Assembly: GCF_030766825.1 (NCBI RefSeq)
Contig: NZ_JASFDV010000026.1
Span: 1 to 64,000, forward strand
Direction of reading: 5' to 3'
DNA length: 64,000 bases
Source of the DNA: Nocardiopsis sp. CC223A
GTDB taxonomy: Bacteria > Actinomycetota > Actinomycetes > Streptosporangiales > Streptosporangiaceae
The position numbers and the translations under genes are program-made. Each line of letters begins with the position of its first letter. Positions within the stretch are counted from its first letter, which is position 1. The notes beneath the pieces are model-generated. The model did no database searches, was not told where the DNA came from, and saw only the letters and a list, made by a program, of their open reading frames with translations. Of the stretch, positions 42,281-50,747 are shown in pieces.

Positions 42281-42949
42281 CTACCGGACGGCGGGGGGCG
42301 GCGCCGCGGCGGCGACGAGGCGGTCCAGCAGAGCGGGGTCGCCCTCGATCTCCAGCCGGCCCGCGGCCACGGCGTCGGCCGGCGGCTCCTCCCGCGCCAG
42401 CACCCGCTGCCAGGTGTCCTTGGCGGTGCGCACGACGACGTCCGCCCGGCCCGGGGCCTCGCCCCGGGCCAGGTGCGCCAGCCGCCCCTCCCGGACGCCG
42501 ATCCGGTAGCACTCGCGGCCCAGCCACACGTCGTAGTCGGCCGACCAGGGCCCGTGGTTCCGGGGCGGGTCGAAGAACGTGCGCAGACCCAGCATGACGG
42601 AGTCGGCGCTCACCTCTCCCGACAGCGGGACCACCGGGGAGCGCACGCCCCACCGGGCCAGCGCCCGGAAGACCGGTTCCAGCTCGGCGCCCCATTCGGT
42701 CAGCTCGTACACCCGGGCCGGAGCCGGGGGCGGCAGCTCCCGGCGGCGCAGGACGCCGACGGCCTCCAGGTCCTTCAGGCGCTGGGAGAGCACGGTGGGC
42801 GCGATGGCGGGCAGCGCCTCCTGGAGGTCGCGGTACCGGCGCGGCCCCAGCCGCAGCTCCCGGACGACGAGCAGCGCCCACCGCTCGCCGACCAGGTCCA
42901 GGGAGTGCGCGATCGGGCACCCCTCGCCGTAACTCCGCTTACCGGGCAC
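42281..42949 (-). CDS. HxlR regulator with SCP2-like C-terminal domain
   Basis: 222 residues, longer than simple HxlR proteins. The winged helix (CPIAHSLDLVGERWALLVVR, then RRYRDLQEALPAIAPTVLSQ and RVYELTEWGAELEPVFRALA) is followed by a 100-residue SCP2/sterol-carrier-like domain with SADYDVWLGRECYRIGVREG and the ending VAAGRLEIEGDPALLDRLVA. The extra domain could bind a hydrophobic effector. The N-terminal Cys (YGEGCPIAHS) corresponds to the conserved position of redox- or aldehyde-sensing HxlR proteins. GTG 42949 follows GAGGGGGG. It is divergent from an alpha/beta hydrolase with a large dyad in between. Confidence 0.88.
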   Translation of the reverse strand: MPGKRSYGEGCPIAHSLDLVGERWALLVVRELRLGPRRYRDLQEALPAIAPTVLSQRLKDLEAVGVLRRRELPPPAPARVYELTEWGAELEPVFRALARWGVRSPVVPLSGEVSADSVMLGLRTFFDPPRNHGPWSADYDVWLGRECYRIGVREGRLAHLARGEAPGRADVVVRTAKDTWQRVLAREEPPADAVAAGRLEIEGDPALLDRLVAAAAPPPAVR

Positions 42950-42963
42950 TTGAACCCCCCTCG

Positions 42964-43005
42964 TAACTATGAAAATAATAGTAGCAGCTATTAATTTCGT
43001 AGTTA
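42964..43005. promoter_or_regulatory. AT-rich 18-bp-arm inverted repeat operator
   Basis: TAACTATGAAAATAATAG (42964-42981) and CTATTAATTTCGTAGTTA (42988-43005) are inverted arms matching at 16 of 18 positions with a 6-bp spacer. The extreme AT content in a GC-rich genome marks the shared HxlR/hydrolase promoter region. Confidence 0.8.
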
Positions 43006-43015
43006 GGGGAACACC

Positions 43016-43885
43016 ATGGCCACCGATCCCGTCCGCTCGGGAGAACTGCTGCTGCCCTCCGGCGACGCCCTGGTCTGCGCGGAGGCGTTCGGTTCGGCCC
43101 AGGACCCGACCGTCCTGCTCATCGGCGGCGCGGCCTCCTCCATGGACTACTGGGAGGACGGCTTCTGCGCCCGGCTCGCCGCCGCCGGGCGCCACGTGGT
43201 GCGGTACGACCTGCGCGACACCGGCCGGTCCACCGCCTACCCGGCCGGCGCGCCCGGCTACACCCGCACGGACCTGGTGGCCGACGCCCTGGCCGTCCTG
43301 GACGGGCTGGGCGCGCGCACCGCGCACCTGGTGGGGATCTCGATGGGCGCCGACCTCGCCCAGTGCATCGCCCTCGGCCACCCGGAGCGGGTCGTGAGCC
43401 TGACACTGGAGTCCGCCACCCCCGGCGGCCCGGACCGGCCCGGGCTGCCGCCGATGGAGCCGCGGCTCAAGGCGGTGTTCGCCGACCAGGGCCCCGGGCC
43501 GGACTGGACCGACCGCGCGGCCGCGATCGAGGCGATGGTCGAGGGCGAGCGCGTGTTCGCCGGGTCGGTCTTCGACGCCGAGCGGTCGCGCGCGACCTCC
43601 GCGCGGGTGTACGACCGCACCACCGACATGGCCGCGATGCAGACCAACCACTGGATCCTGGAGGAGGACGGGTCGCCCGACCCCGACCCGGCGAACATCA
43701 CCGTCCCCACGCTGGTCCTGCACGGCACCGAGGACCCGTTGTTCCCCCTGCCCCACGGACAGGCGCTGGCCGGGGCGATCCCCGGCGCCCGCCTGGTGCC
43801 GCTGCCCGGCGTGGGCCACCAGTACCCGCCCGAGCCGCTGTGGGACCCGGTGCTGGCCGAGATCACCGCGCACACCGCACGCTGA
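43016..43885 (+). CDS. Alpha/beta hydrolase (RdmC/DnrP-like)
   Basis: 289 residues. Oxyanion hole LLIGGAASSMDYWEDGFC, nucleophile elbow VGISMGADLAQC, acid in LHGTEDPLFPLP and His in PGVGHQYPPEPL. The GRSTAYP motif after the second strand (DLRDTGRSTAYPAGAPGYT) is strong for the RdmC/aclacinomycin methylesterase group, which also includes many general esterases. A helical cap occupies about 135-205. AGGGGA precedes ATG 43016. It is divergent from and presumably controlled by the HxlR-SCP2 protein. No polyketide genes are linked. Confidence 0.9.
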   Translation: MATDPVRSGELLLPSGDALVCAEAFGSAQDPTVLLIGGAASSMDYWEDGFCARLAAAGRHVVRYDLRDTGRSTAYPAGAPGYTRTDLVADALAVLDGLGARTAHLVGISMGADLAQCIALGHPERVVSLTLESATPGGPDRPGLPPMEPRLKAVFADQGPGPDWTDRAAAIEAMVEGERVFAGSVFDAERSRATSARVYDRTTDMAAMQTNHWILEEDGSPDPDPANITVPTLVLHGTEDPLFPLPHGQALAGAIPGARLVPLPGVGHQYPPEPLWDPVLAEITAHTAR

Positions 43886-43928
43886 CGCGCGGACCCGTCG
43901 GTCGGCGGGCGGGTCCCACCCCGGAAAA

Positions 43929-43941
43929 GTAAGCGCTTTCC
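43929..43941. promoter_or_regulatory. Distal LacI operator-like site
   Basis: GTAAGCGCTTTCC matches the GGwAAGCGCTTwCC-type operator of this locus. It lies 334 bp upstream of the first catabolic gene. The remainder of 43886-44262 shows no gene; the site could pair with the proximal operator (44228-44241) by looping. Confidence 0.6.
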
Positions 43942-44227
43942 CTTTCCCGGGAACACGGTCGGACCATGGGACCGATTCCGGCCGACCGCCCCCGACGGCG
44001 GAGTCCGCCCAGGTCGGGCCCGCCGGGAGAACCGGGAGCGGGCAGGGCGCGCCCGCCGGGGCCCGGCGCCGCGAAGACGTCCGACCGCGCGCGCGACGAA
44101 GCAGCATCCGCGCGCCCCCGGCGGCGGATGACCAGCCTCTCAACGCCCGCGACCACCGCGTCCGGCCGCCCTCCGCCCTCGGCGGCACCGTTCGCCACTG
44201 GTGTGGAGACGAACTTTGCCGTAAGGT

Positions 44228-44241
44228 GGAAAGCGCTTTCA
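44228..44241 (+). promoter_or_regulatory. Proximal LacI operator of the catabolic operon
   Basis: GGAAAGCGCTTTCA, with perfect core GAAAGCGCTTTC (44229-44240). A -10-like TAAGGT (44222-44227) immediately precedes it, so the operator covers the likely transcription start of the operon beginning at 44263. Confidence 0.75.
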
Positions 44242-44262
44242 CGAGAGAGGTGGTCACATCAG

Positions 44263-45417
44263 ATGAGCGATCGCGTACTGGGCATCGCCATGAACGGCGT
44301 CACCGGGCGCATGGGATACCGACAGCACCTGACCCGGTCCATCCTGGCCATCCGCGACGACGGCGGCATCCCGCTGCCCGACGGCTCCCGGCTCCTGCCC
44401 GAACCCATCCTGATCGGCCGCTCCGAGCGCAAACTGCGCGAGATCGCCGACCGGCACGGCCTGACCCGGTGGTCGACCGACCTGGACGCCGTCCTGTCCG
44501 ACCCGGAGGTCTCGGTCTACTTCGACGCCCAGATCACCCACGCCCGCGAGGCGGCCGTCCGCTCGGCCATCGCGGCGGGCAAGCACATCTACGTCGAGAA
44601 GCCCACCGCGTCCACCCTGGACTCCGCCCTGGACCTGGCCAAGCTCGCCGAGCAGGCGGGCGTGTGCAACGGCGTCGTCCAGGACAAACTCTTCCTGCCC
44701 GGCCTGCTCAAACTGCGCCGCCTGGTGGACTCCGGCTTCTTCGGCGAGATCCTGTCCGTACGGGGGGAGTTCGGCTACTGGGTCTTCGAGGGCGACTGGC
44801 AGCCCGCCCAGCGCCCCAGCTGGAACTACCGCGCCGAAGAGGGCGGCGGCATCGTCCTGGACATGTTCCCCCACTGGCACTACATCCTGGAGCACCTCTT
44901 CGGCCCGGTCCGCAACGTCACCGCCCGCACCGCCACCCACGTCCCCCGCCGCTGGGACGAGAACGGCGCCCCCTACGACGCCACCGCCGACGACGCCGCC
45001 TACGGCATCTTCGAGCTCCAGGGCGGCACCATCGCCCAGATCAACTCCTCCTGGAGCGTGCGCGTGAACCGCGACGAACTGGTGGAGTTCCAGGTCGACG
45101 GCACCCACGGCAGCGCCGTGGCGGGCCTGCGCTCCTGCCGGTTCCAGCACCGCGCCCGCACCCCCAAGGCCGTGTGGGACCCCGACGCCGCCGACCCGGG
45201 CCGCTACCGCGAGCAGTGGGAGGACGTCCCCGACAACACCGACTTCCCCAACGGGTTCCGCGCCCAGTGGGAGGGCTTCCTGCGGCACGTGGCCACCGGC
45301 TCGCCCTTCCCCCACGACCTGCTGTCGGGGGCGCGCGGTCTACAGATGGCCGAGGCCGGGCTGGAGTCGGCCCGCACCGGCCGCACCATCGAACTCGGCG
45401 AGGTCTCGATCCGATGA
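44263..45417 (+). CDS. Gfo/Idh/MocA-family oxidoreductase (first catabolic gene)
   Basis: 384 residues. The N-terminal Rossmann domain (GIAMNGVTGRMGYRQHL) deviates from GxGxxG but keeps the fold, and VEKPTAS supplies the family EKP motif. The C-terminal alpha/beta domain has EGGGIVLDMFPHWHYILEHL and GTIAQINSSWSVRVNRDE. The Asp-x3-His pair at DMFPHWH fits catalysis on sugars. These enzymes oxidise or epimerise hydroxyls, often to 3-keto sugars, with NAD(P). ATG 44263 is preferred, because the operator lies upstream and the longer frame would be non-coding. The stop overlaps the DUF993 start (ATGA). Confidence 0.88.
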   Translation: MSDRVLGIAMNGVTGRMGYRQHLTRSILAIRDDGGIPLPDGSRLLPEPILIGRSERKLREIADRHGLTRWSTDLDAVLSDPEVSVYFDAQITHAREAAVRSAIAAGKHIYVEKPTASTLDSALDLAKLAEQAGVCNGVVQDKLFLPGLLKLRRLVDSGFFGEILSVRGEFGYWVFEGDWQPAQRPSWNYRAEEGGGIVLDMFPHWHYILEHLFGPVRNVTARTATHVPRRWDENGAPYDATADDAAYGIFELQGGTIAQINSSWSVRVNRDELVEFQVDGTHGSAVAGLRSCRFQHRARTPKAVWDPDAADPGRYREQWEDVPDNTDFPNGFRAQWEGFLRHVATGSPFPHDLLSGARGLQMAEAGLESARTGRTIELGEVSIR

Positions 45418-46574
45418 GCCCCCTGCCGCTGCCCGAGGGAGACGGCTCCCTCGCCCCCTTCACCCCCACCGGCCCCGCCGCCGACACCTCCCCCGTCCCC
45501 CCGTCCCGCACCCGCACCGCCTACGCCGCCGCGCACGTGGTCGCCGACCCGCTGTACCCCAACGCCCCCGGCGCCCCGGCCGTCCTGGACTGGGACGCCA
45601 CCCTGGCCTTCCGCCACCGCCTGTGGGACCAGGGCCTGGGCGTGGCCGACGCGATGGACACGGCCCAGCGCGGCATGGGCCTGGACCCCGACACCGTCGC
45701 CGAGCTGATCCGGCGCTCGGGCGCCGAGGCCGCCGCCCGCGGCGCCGCCCTGGCCTGCGGAGTGGGCACCGACGCCCTGGAGCCTTCGCACGCCGACCTG
45801 GAAAGCGTTATCACCGCCTACGGCGACCAGCTCGACCTGGTCCACAAGGCCGGGGCCGTCCCCGTCCTGATGGCCTCACGCGCCCTGGCCGCCGTCGCCA
45901 CCGGACCCGGCGACTACACCCGCGTCTACTCCGCCCTGCTCGACCGCGCCCAGGGCCCGGTCATCCTGCACTGGCTGGGCGCGGTCTTCGACCCCGCCCT
46001 GGCCGGGTACTGGGGGTTCACCGACCCGGCCGACGCCATCGAACCCGTGGCCGCCCTGATCGCCGACCACGCCGACCGCGTCGACGGCATCAAGGTGTCC
46101 CTGCTCGACGCCGGCCTGGAGGTCCGGCTGCGCCGCCTGCTGCCCGCCGGGGTGCGCCTGTACACCGGCGACGACTTCCACTACCCCGACCTCGTCCTGG
46201 GCGACGACCACGGCCACTCCCACGCCCTGCTGGGCGTGTTCGCCGCCATCGCCCCGGCCGCCGCCCGCGCCCTGGCCGCCCTGGACGCCGGGGACACCGA
46301 CCGCTACCGGGCCCTGCTCGAACCCACCGTCCCGCTGGCCCGCCACCTGTTCTGCGCGCCCACCCCCCACTACAAGACCGGAATCGCGTTCCTGGCCTGG
46401 CTCAACGGCCACCAGTCCGGGTTCCACATGGTCGGCGGGATGCAGTCCGCCCGCGACCTGCCCCACCTGGCCCGCATCCTGCGCCTGGCCGACGCCGCCG
46501 GGGTCCTCACCGACCCCGACCTGGCCGTCGAGCGCATGCGCACCCTGCTGCGCGTGGCGGGGGTGGAGCGATGA
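45414..46574 (+). CDS. DUF993 family protein (dihydrodipicolinate synthase-like)
   Basis: 386 residues of a TIM-barrel, recognised as DUF993 by the early TAYAAAHVVADPLYPNAPGA, the middle VPVLMASRALAAVATGPGDY and the late CAPTPHYKTGIAFLAWLNGH. A Lys at IKVSLLDAGLEVRLR is a candidate Schiff-base residue as in DHDPS aldolases. Members occur almost only inside oxidoreductase/sugar-isomerase clusters and probably split or dehydrate a keto-sugar acid. It overlaps the neighbouring genes by four bases on both sides. An operator-like stretch lies inside (45799-45814). Confidence 0.85.
   Translation: MSPLPLPEGDGSLAPFTPTGPAADTSPVPPSRTRTAYAAAHVVADPLYPNAPGAPAVLDWDATLAFRHRLWDQGLGVADAMDTAQRGMGLDPDTVAELIRRSGAEAAARGAALACGVGTDALEPSHADLESVITAYGDQLDLVHKAGAVPVLMASRALAAVATGPGDYTRVYSALLDRAQGPVILHWLGAVFDPALAGYWGFTDPADAIEPVAALIADHADRVDGIKVSLLDAGLEVRLRRLLPAGVRLYTGDDFHYPDLVLGDDHGHSHALLGVFAAIAPAAARALAALDAGDTDRYRALLEPTVPLARHLFCAPTPHYKTGIAFLAWLNGHQSGFHMVGGMQSARDLPHLARILRLADAAGVLTDPDLAVERMRTLLRVAGVER
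45799..45814. promoter_or_regulatory. Intragenic operator-like site
   Basis: TGGAAAGCGTTATCAC resembles the locus operator at 11 of 14 core positions and occurs inside the DUF993 frame. Its codons (GAA, AGC, GTT, ATC) are unusual for this very GC-biased gene. Function unproven. Confidence 0.35.
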
Positions 46575-47467
46575 GCACCCCCGTCCCCGCCGCCGTGGAC
46601 GTCCCCACCGGACTCCCGGCCTGCGTCCCCACCCCCGAGCCGGGCGACCCCCGCCTGGCCCGGCTGTCCCTCAACCAGGCCACCGTCCGCCCGAGCACCC
46701 TGGTCCAGGCCGTCGACGGCTGCCTGCGCGCCGGGGTGCCGGCGATCGGCCTGTGGCGCGAACACGTCGCCGACCTGGGCCTGGACAAGGCCGCCGCCCT
46801 GGTGCGCCGCTCGGGCCTGCGGGTCACCTCCTACTGCCGGGCCGGCTTCCTCACCGGCCACGACCCGGCACCCGCACTGGACGACAACCGGCGCGCCATC
46901 GACGAGGCCGCCGCCCTGGGCGCCCCGGTCCTGGTCATGGTCGTGGGCGGCCTGCCCGAAGGCGACCGCGACCTGCCCGGGGCGCGCGCCCGCGTCACCG
47001 ACGCCCTGGCGGTACTGGCCCCCTACGCCGCAGAACGCGGCGTCCGCCTGGGCCTGGAGCCCCTGCACCCGATGTTCTGCGCCGACCGGGCGGTGCTGTC
47101 CACCCTGGACCAGGCCCTGGACCTGGCCGAGGAGTTCCCCGCCGAGGCGGTCGGCGTCACCGTGGACACCTACCACGTGTGGTGGGACCCCCAGGTGCAG
47201 GCCCAGATCGCCCGGGCCGGCGCGGGCGGGCGCATCGCCCTGTTCCAGGTCTGCGACTGGATCCTGCCGCTGCCCGCCGACGCCCTGCTGGGGCGGGGCA
47301 TGGTCGGCGACGGCCACATCGACGTGCGGTCCCTGCGCGAGTCGGTGGAGGCCGCCGGACACACCGGCGACATCGAGGTCGAGATCTTCAACGCCGACAT
47401 CTGGGCGGCCGACATCGACGACGTCATCGCCACCACGGCCCGCCGCCACACCGAACACGTCCTGTGA
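46571..47467 (+). CDS. Sugar phosphate isomerase/epimerase-like TIM-barrel protein
   Basis: 298 residues of the AP endonuclease 2/xylose isomerase-like fold. Typical strand ends supply metal ligands: RVTSYCRAGFL, Glu in VRLGLEPLHPMF, Asp/His in VTVDTYHVWWDPQVQAQI, His in MVGDGHIDVRSL and Glu in GDIEVEIFNADIWA. The true substrate of this subfamily is not phosphorylated in most cases; partners in oxidoreductase clusters catalyse epimerisation or beta-elimination on 3-keto glycosides. ATG 46571 overlaps the DUF993 stop (ATGA). The last 25 bp before kdgD contain GAGGAG. Confidence 0.87.
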   Translation: MSTPVPAAVDVPTGLPACVPTPEPGDPRLARLSLNQATVRPSTLVQAVDGCLRAGVPAIGLWREHVADLGLDKAAALVRRSGLRVTSYCRAGFLTGHDPAPALDDNRRAIDEAAALGAPVLVMVVGGLPEGDRDLPGARARVTDALAVLAPYAAERGVRLGLEPLHPMFCADRAVLSTLDQALDLAEEFPAEAVGVTVDTYHVWWDPQVQAQIARAGAGGRIALFQVCDWILPLPADALLGRGMVGDGHIDVRSLRESVEAAGHTGDIEVEIFNADIWAADIDDVIATTARRHTEHVL

Positions 47468-47492
47468 CCCACCCCCTCCCCTGAGGAGAGCC

Positions 47493-48398
47493 ATGCGCTT
47501 CGACGGAATCCTCTTCTTCCCCCTCACCCCCTTCGGCCCCGACGGCGACGTGGACCTCGACGTGCTCGCCGAGCACGTCGCCTCCGGGATCTCCCACGGC
47601 GCCGGCGGGGTGTTCACCGCCTGCGGCACCGGGGAGATCCACGCCCTGTCGGCCGCCGAGCACACCGCCGTGGTCGCCCGTACGGTCGAGGTCGTCGCCG
47701 GCGCCGTGCCGGTGGTGGCCGGCGCGGGCGGCAGCGTCGCCACCGCCGCCGAACAGGCCCGCGCCGCCGAGGCGGCGGGCGCCGACGCCGTCCTGCTGCT
47801 GCCCCCGTACCTGGTCGCGGCACCGCAGCGGGGGATCGTGGAGTACGTGCGCACCGTCGCCGCCGCGGCGGACCTGCCGATCATCGTCTACCAGCGCGGC
47901 ACCCTGGTCCTGACCCCCGAGACCGCCGCGGAGATCGCGGCCCTGCCCGCCGTGGTCGGGATCAAGGACGGGGTCGGCGACCTGGGGCTGATGCACCGGA
48001 TCGTGCTCGCGGTACGGCAGGTGCGCGGCGAGGACTTCACGTTCTTCAACGGGCTGCCCACCGCCGAGCTGACCGTCCCCGCCTACCGGGGCGTGGGGGT
48101 GCCGCTGTACTCCTCGGCGGCGTTCGCCTTCGTACCCGAGGTGGCCGACGCCTTCCACAGCGCGATCGAGACCGGCGACCCGCTGGCCGGCCGGCTCCTG
48201 GCCGAGTTCTTCGACCCGCTGGTGGGCCTGCGCGACCGCTCCCCGGGATACGCGGTGTCCCTGGTCAAGGCCGGTGCGCGGCTGCGCGGTGTCCCGGTGG
48301 GCGGGGTGCGTGCGCCGTTCGTGGACCCCACCCCGGAGGAGGAGGCCGAACTGGCGGCGCTCATCGAGACCGGGCTGACCCTGGTCGGGAAGGGCTGA
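47493..48398 (+). CDS. kdgD: 5-dehydro-4-deoxyglucarate dehydratase-like (KDG dehydratase)
   Basis: 301 residues of the DHDPS superfamily. FFPLTPFGPDGDVDLDVLAE, FTACGTGEIHALSAAEHTAV, the Tyr segment IIVYQRGTLVLTPETAAEI and the Schiff-base Lys segment VVGIKDGVGDLGLMHRIVLA are very close to KdgD, EC 4.2.1.41, which converts 5-keto-4-deoxyglucarate to alpha-ketoglutarate semialdehyde with CO2 loss. GAGGAG precedes ATG 47493. It is the most confidently assigned reaction in the cluster and points to aldarate or uronate as a growth substrate. A semialdehyde dehydrogenase, expected next in the route, is not in the window. Confidence 0.9.
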   Translation: MRFDGILFFPLTPFGPDGDVDLDVLAEHVASGISHGAGGVFTACGTGEIHALSAAEHTAVVARTVEVVAGAVPVVAGAGGSVATAAEQARAAEAAGADAVLLLPPYLVAAPQRGIVEYVRTVAAAADLPIIVYQRGTLVLTPETAAEIAALPAVVGIKDGVGDLGLMHRIVLAVRQVRGEDFTFFNGLPTAELTVPAYRGVGVPLYSSAAFAFVPEVADAFHSAIETGDPLAGRLLAEFFDPLVGLRDRSPGYAVSLVKAGARLRGVPVGGVRAPFVDPTPEEEAELAALIETGLTLVGKG

Positions 48399-48402
48399 GC
48401 AC

Positions 48403-49479
48403 GTGCGCGTCACCGGGATGCGGGTCCGCGCCCACCGCCTGCCCCTGCACCGGGCGTGGGACGGAGGGGTGGACCGCAACGACATCGTCGTGGTGGAGGT
48501 GGACACCGACACCGGACTCACCGGGACGGGGTTCTCCTGGACCCCGCTCATCGGCGCCCGCTCGGTGCGCGCGCTCATCGAGGACGACCTGCGGCCCGCC
48601 CTGGTGGGCGGGCCCGCCCACCCCGCCCGCTGGGACGAGCTGCGCCGGCACCTGCGCGAGGCGGGCACCGCCGGCATCACCCTGATGGCGCTGGCCGCGA
48701 TCGACATCGCCCTGTGGGACCTGGCGGCCGAGGCCGCCGGGCTGCCCCTGGTGGAACTGCTGGGCAGGCGCCGGCAGACGGTGCCCGCCTACGGCAGCGG
48801 CGTCAACCTGGACTACCCCCTCACCGACCTCCAGGACCAGGTGCGCGGGTGGCTGGCGGCCGGGCACCGGGCGGTGAAGATCAAGGTCGGCTCACCCGAT
48901 CCGGCCCGCGACGCCGAACGGGTCCGGGCGGTGCGCACCCTGCTGGGCGCGGACGGCCTCCTCATGGTCGACGCCAACCAGCGCTGGGACGTGCCCGCCG
49001 CGGCCCGCGCCCTGGCGGCGCTGGCCGAACACGACCCGCACTTCATCGAGGAACCGCTGCCCGCCGACGACCTGCGCTCCCACGTCCGGCTGCGCTCGCG
49101 CACCCCGGTGCCGTTCGCCCTGGGCGAGAACCTGCGCACCGTCGAGGAGTTCGAGCGCTACATCGACGCGGGGGTGTGCGACATCGCCCAGCCCAACGTC
49201 GTGCGCGTGGGCGGCATCACCCCGTTCCTGCGCATCGCCGAGACGGCCGACCGCCGGGGCGTGCCGGTCGCCCCCCACCTGCTGCCCGAGCTGTCCGGGC
49301 AGCTGGCCCTGTGCCTGTCCCGACCAGCGATGGTCGAGGACATCGACCGCGCCTCCTTCGCAGCCCTGGGGGCATTGGCCGCCCCCAGCGGTGTGCGGGT
49401 GGAGCGCGGGGCGCTGTCGGCGGACACCGGCCTCGGGCACGGTGTGGTGTTCGCCGACACGCTCACTCCCCTCCCCTAG
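48403..49479 (+). CDS. Mandelate racemase/muconate lactonizing enzyme-like sugar-acid dehydratase
   Basis: 358 residues of the enolase superfamily. The N-terminal capping domain (DIVVVEVDTDTGLTGTGFSW) precedes the barrel with catalytic VKIKVG (KxK), metal Asp in LMVDANQRWD, Glu in HFIEEPLPADD and Glu in FALGENLRT, and a late His (PVAPHLLPELSGQLAL). It is likely an acid-sugar dehydratase forming the keto-deoxy acid used by the neighbouring KdgD. Which aldarate or aldonate it takes cannot be said. GTG 48403 lies four bases after the kdgD stop. Last gene of the operon. Confidence 0.9.
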   Translation: MRVTGMRVRAHRLPLHRAWDGGVDRNDIVVVEVDTDTGLTGTGFSWTPLIGARSVRALIEDDLRPALVGGPAHPARWDELRRHLREAGTAGITLMALAAIDIALWDLAAEAAGLPLVELLGRRRQTVPAYGSGVNLDYPLTDLQDQVRGWLAAGHRAVKIKVGSPDPARDAERVRAVRTLLGADGLLMVDANQRWDVPAAARALAALAEHDPHFIEEPLPADDLRSHVRLRSRTPVPFALGENLRTVEEFERYIDAGVCDIAQPNVVRVGGITPFLRIAETADRRGVPVAPHLLPELSGQLALCLSRPAMVEDIDRASFAALGALAAPSGVRVERGALSADTGLGHGVVFADTLTPLP

Positions 49480-49672
49480 CACCGGACGGGACGGGCGGCG
49501 GGGCGCTGCGGCGCCCCGCCGCCGCGCCGGACACCGCGGGCACCAGCGCGGTGGCCCGCCGCAGCCGTTCCGCGAACTCCTCCACCGCGGGCCCCGCGGC
49601 CCGCCCCCGGGGCAGCGCCACGTACACCGGCCGCCCCGACCTCGCGGACCGGGACCTGTCGGCGATCCTCAC
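49463..49672 (-). pseudogene. Possible C-terminal remnant of a LysR-type regulator
   Basis: A leftward 69-codon frame reading ADRSRSARSGRPVYVALPRG then AGPAVEEFAERLRRATAL resembles the last strand and helix of LysR substrate-binding domains. No N-terminal part exists beside it. It could be debris of a regulator replaced by the LacI gene, or chance antisense sequence. Confidence 0.3.
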
Positions 49673-49686
49673 GGGCTGACCCCTGC

Positions 49687-50721
49687 TCAGGGGGCGGTGG
49701 GCGGCGCGGTGCTCTCCCGCGCCACCACCTCCCCCGGCACGGTCACCACCCGGAAGTCGCCCTCATGGTCCACGTCCAGGGCCAGCTCCGCGGCCTTCTC
49801 CCCCATCTCCTCCAACGGCAGCCGCACCGTGGTCAGCGCCGGGGTCAGATCACGCAGGGTCGGAATGTCGTCGAACCCGGCCACCGACAGGTCCCCGGGC
49901 ACCTTCATCCCCAGATCGCGCAGGGCCGCCATCGCCCCGGTCGCCATCACGTCGTTGACCGCGAACAGACAGGTGGCGTCGGTGCCCAGCGTCATCAGCC
50001 GCCGGGTGGACTCGTACCCCCCGTCCCGGGTGAACGCCCCGTGCATCACGTTGTTGTGGTCCAGGGCGATCCCCGCCGCCGACAGCGCCCCGTGGAACCC
50101 GTCCAACCGCTCGCGGGCGGTGCGCAGGTCGCTGGGCCCGGCCAGGATCGCGAACCGGCGGTGGCCCAGCCCCACCAGGTGCCGGGCCAGGGCCGCCGCC
50201 CCCGACGCGTTGTCCGGGCTGACCGTGTCCGCGGGCAGGCCCGGCTGCGACACGCACGCCACCCGCCCGCCCTGGCGGCGGAACGCCTCGATCTCCCGGG
50301 CCAGCCGGGCGTTGCTCTCCTCGTCGGTGGACCGCGACCCCACCAGGATCACCGCCTTGGCCCGGTGCGAGCGCAGCGCGGCCAGCACCCGGCCCTCCTT
50401 CTGCACCGACCGGCCGGTGGTGCCCAGCACCAGCACCAGCCCCTGCTCCTCGGTGCACCGGGTCACCCCGGCCGCGATCGACGAGAAGTAGGGGTCGGAG
50501 ATGTCGTGCACCAGCAGCCCCACCAGGGAACTGCTGTTGCGCGCCAACGTCTGGGCCGAGGCGTTGGCCAGGTACCCCAACTGCTGCGCGCTGGCGGTGA
50601 CACGGTCCCGCAGCCGCTGGCTGACCTGCCGGGTACTGCCGTTGATGACCCTGGAGGCGGTCGCCAGGGAGACCCCGGCGTGCTCGGCCACCTGTTCCAG
50701 CGTTACGTACCCCGAGTCCAC
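49687..50721 (-). CDS. LacI-family repressor of the catabolic locus
   Basis: 344 residues. The LacI HTH and hinge are clear: VTLEQVAEHAGVSLATASRV, then INGSTRQVSQRLRDRVTASA. The periplasmic-binding-protein-like core includes VGLLVHDISDPYFSSIAAGV, LVGSRSTDEESN, the mid-domain GLGHRRFAILAGPSDLRTAR and the late LFAVNDVMATGAMAALRDLG. It should bind the AAGCGCTT-centred operators found before five transcription units here; the effector is presumably a sugar acid or glycoside. GTG 50721 follows AGGGGC. An operator-like sequence lies in its own leader (50748-50766), so autoregulation is likely. Confidence 0.93.
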   Translation of the reverse strand: MDSGYVTLEQVAEHAGVSLATASRVINGSTRQVSQRLRDRVTASAQQLGYLANASAQTLARNSSSLVGLLVHDISDPYFSSIAAGVTRCTEEQGLVLVLGTTGRSVQKEGRVLAALRSHRAKAVILVGSRSTDEESNARLAREIEAFRRQGGRVACVSQPGLPADTVSPDNASGAAALARHLVGLGHRRFAILAGPSDLRTARERLDGFHGALSAAGIALDHNNVMHGAFTRDGGYESTRRLMTLGTDATCLFAVNDVMATGAMAALRDLGMKVPGDLSVAGFDDIPTLRDLTPALTTVRLPLEEMGEKAAELALDVDHEGDFRVVTVPGEVVARESTAPPTAP

Positions 50722-50747
50722 GCCCCTGGCCCTTCTCGTCCCACGTC

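Noticed and set aside
43966-44262. Extended N-terminus of the first oxidoreductase
   Set aside because: The extension is Arg/Pro-rich and would contain the operator and -10. The Rossmann fold begins at 44263.
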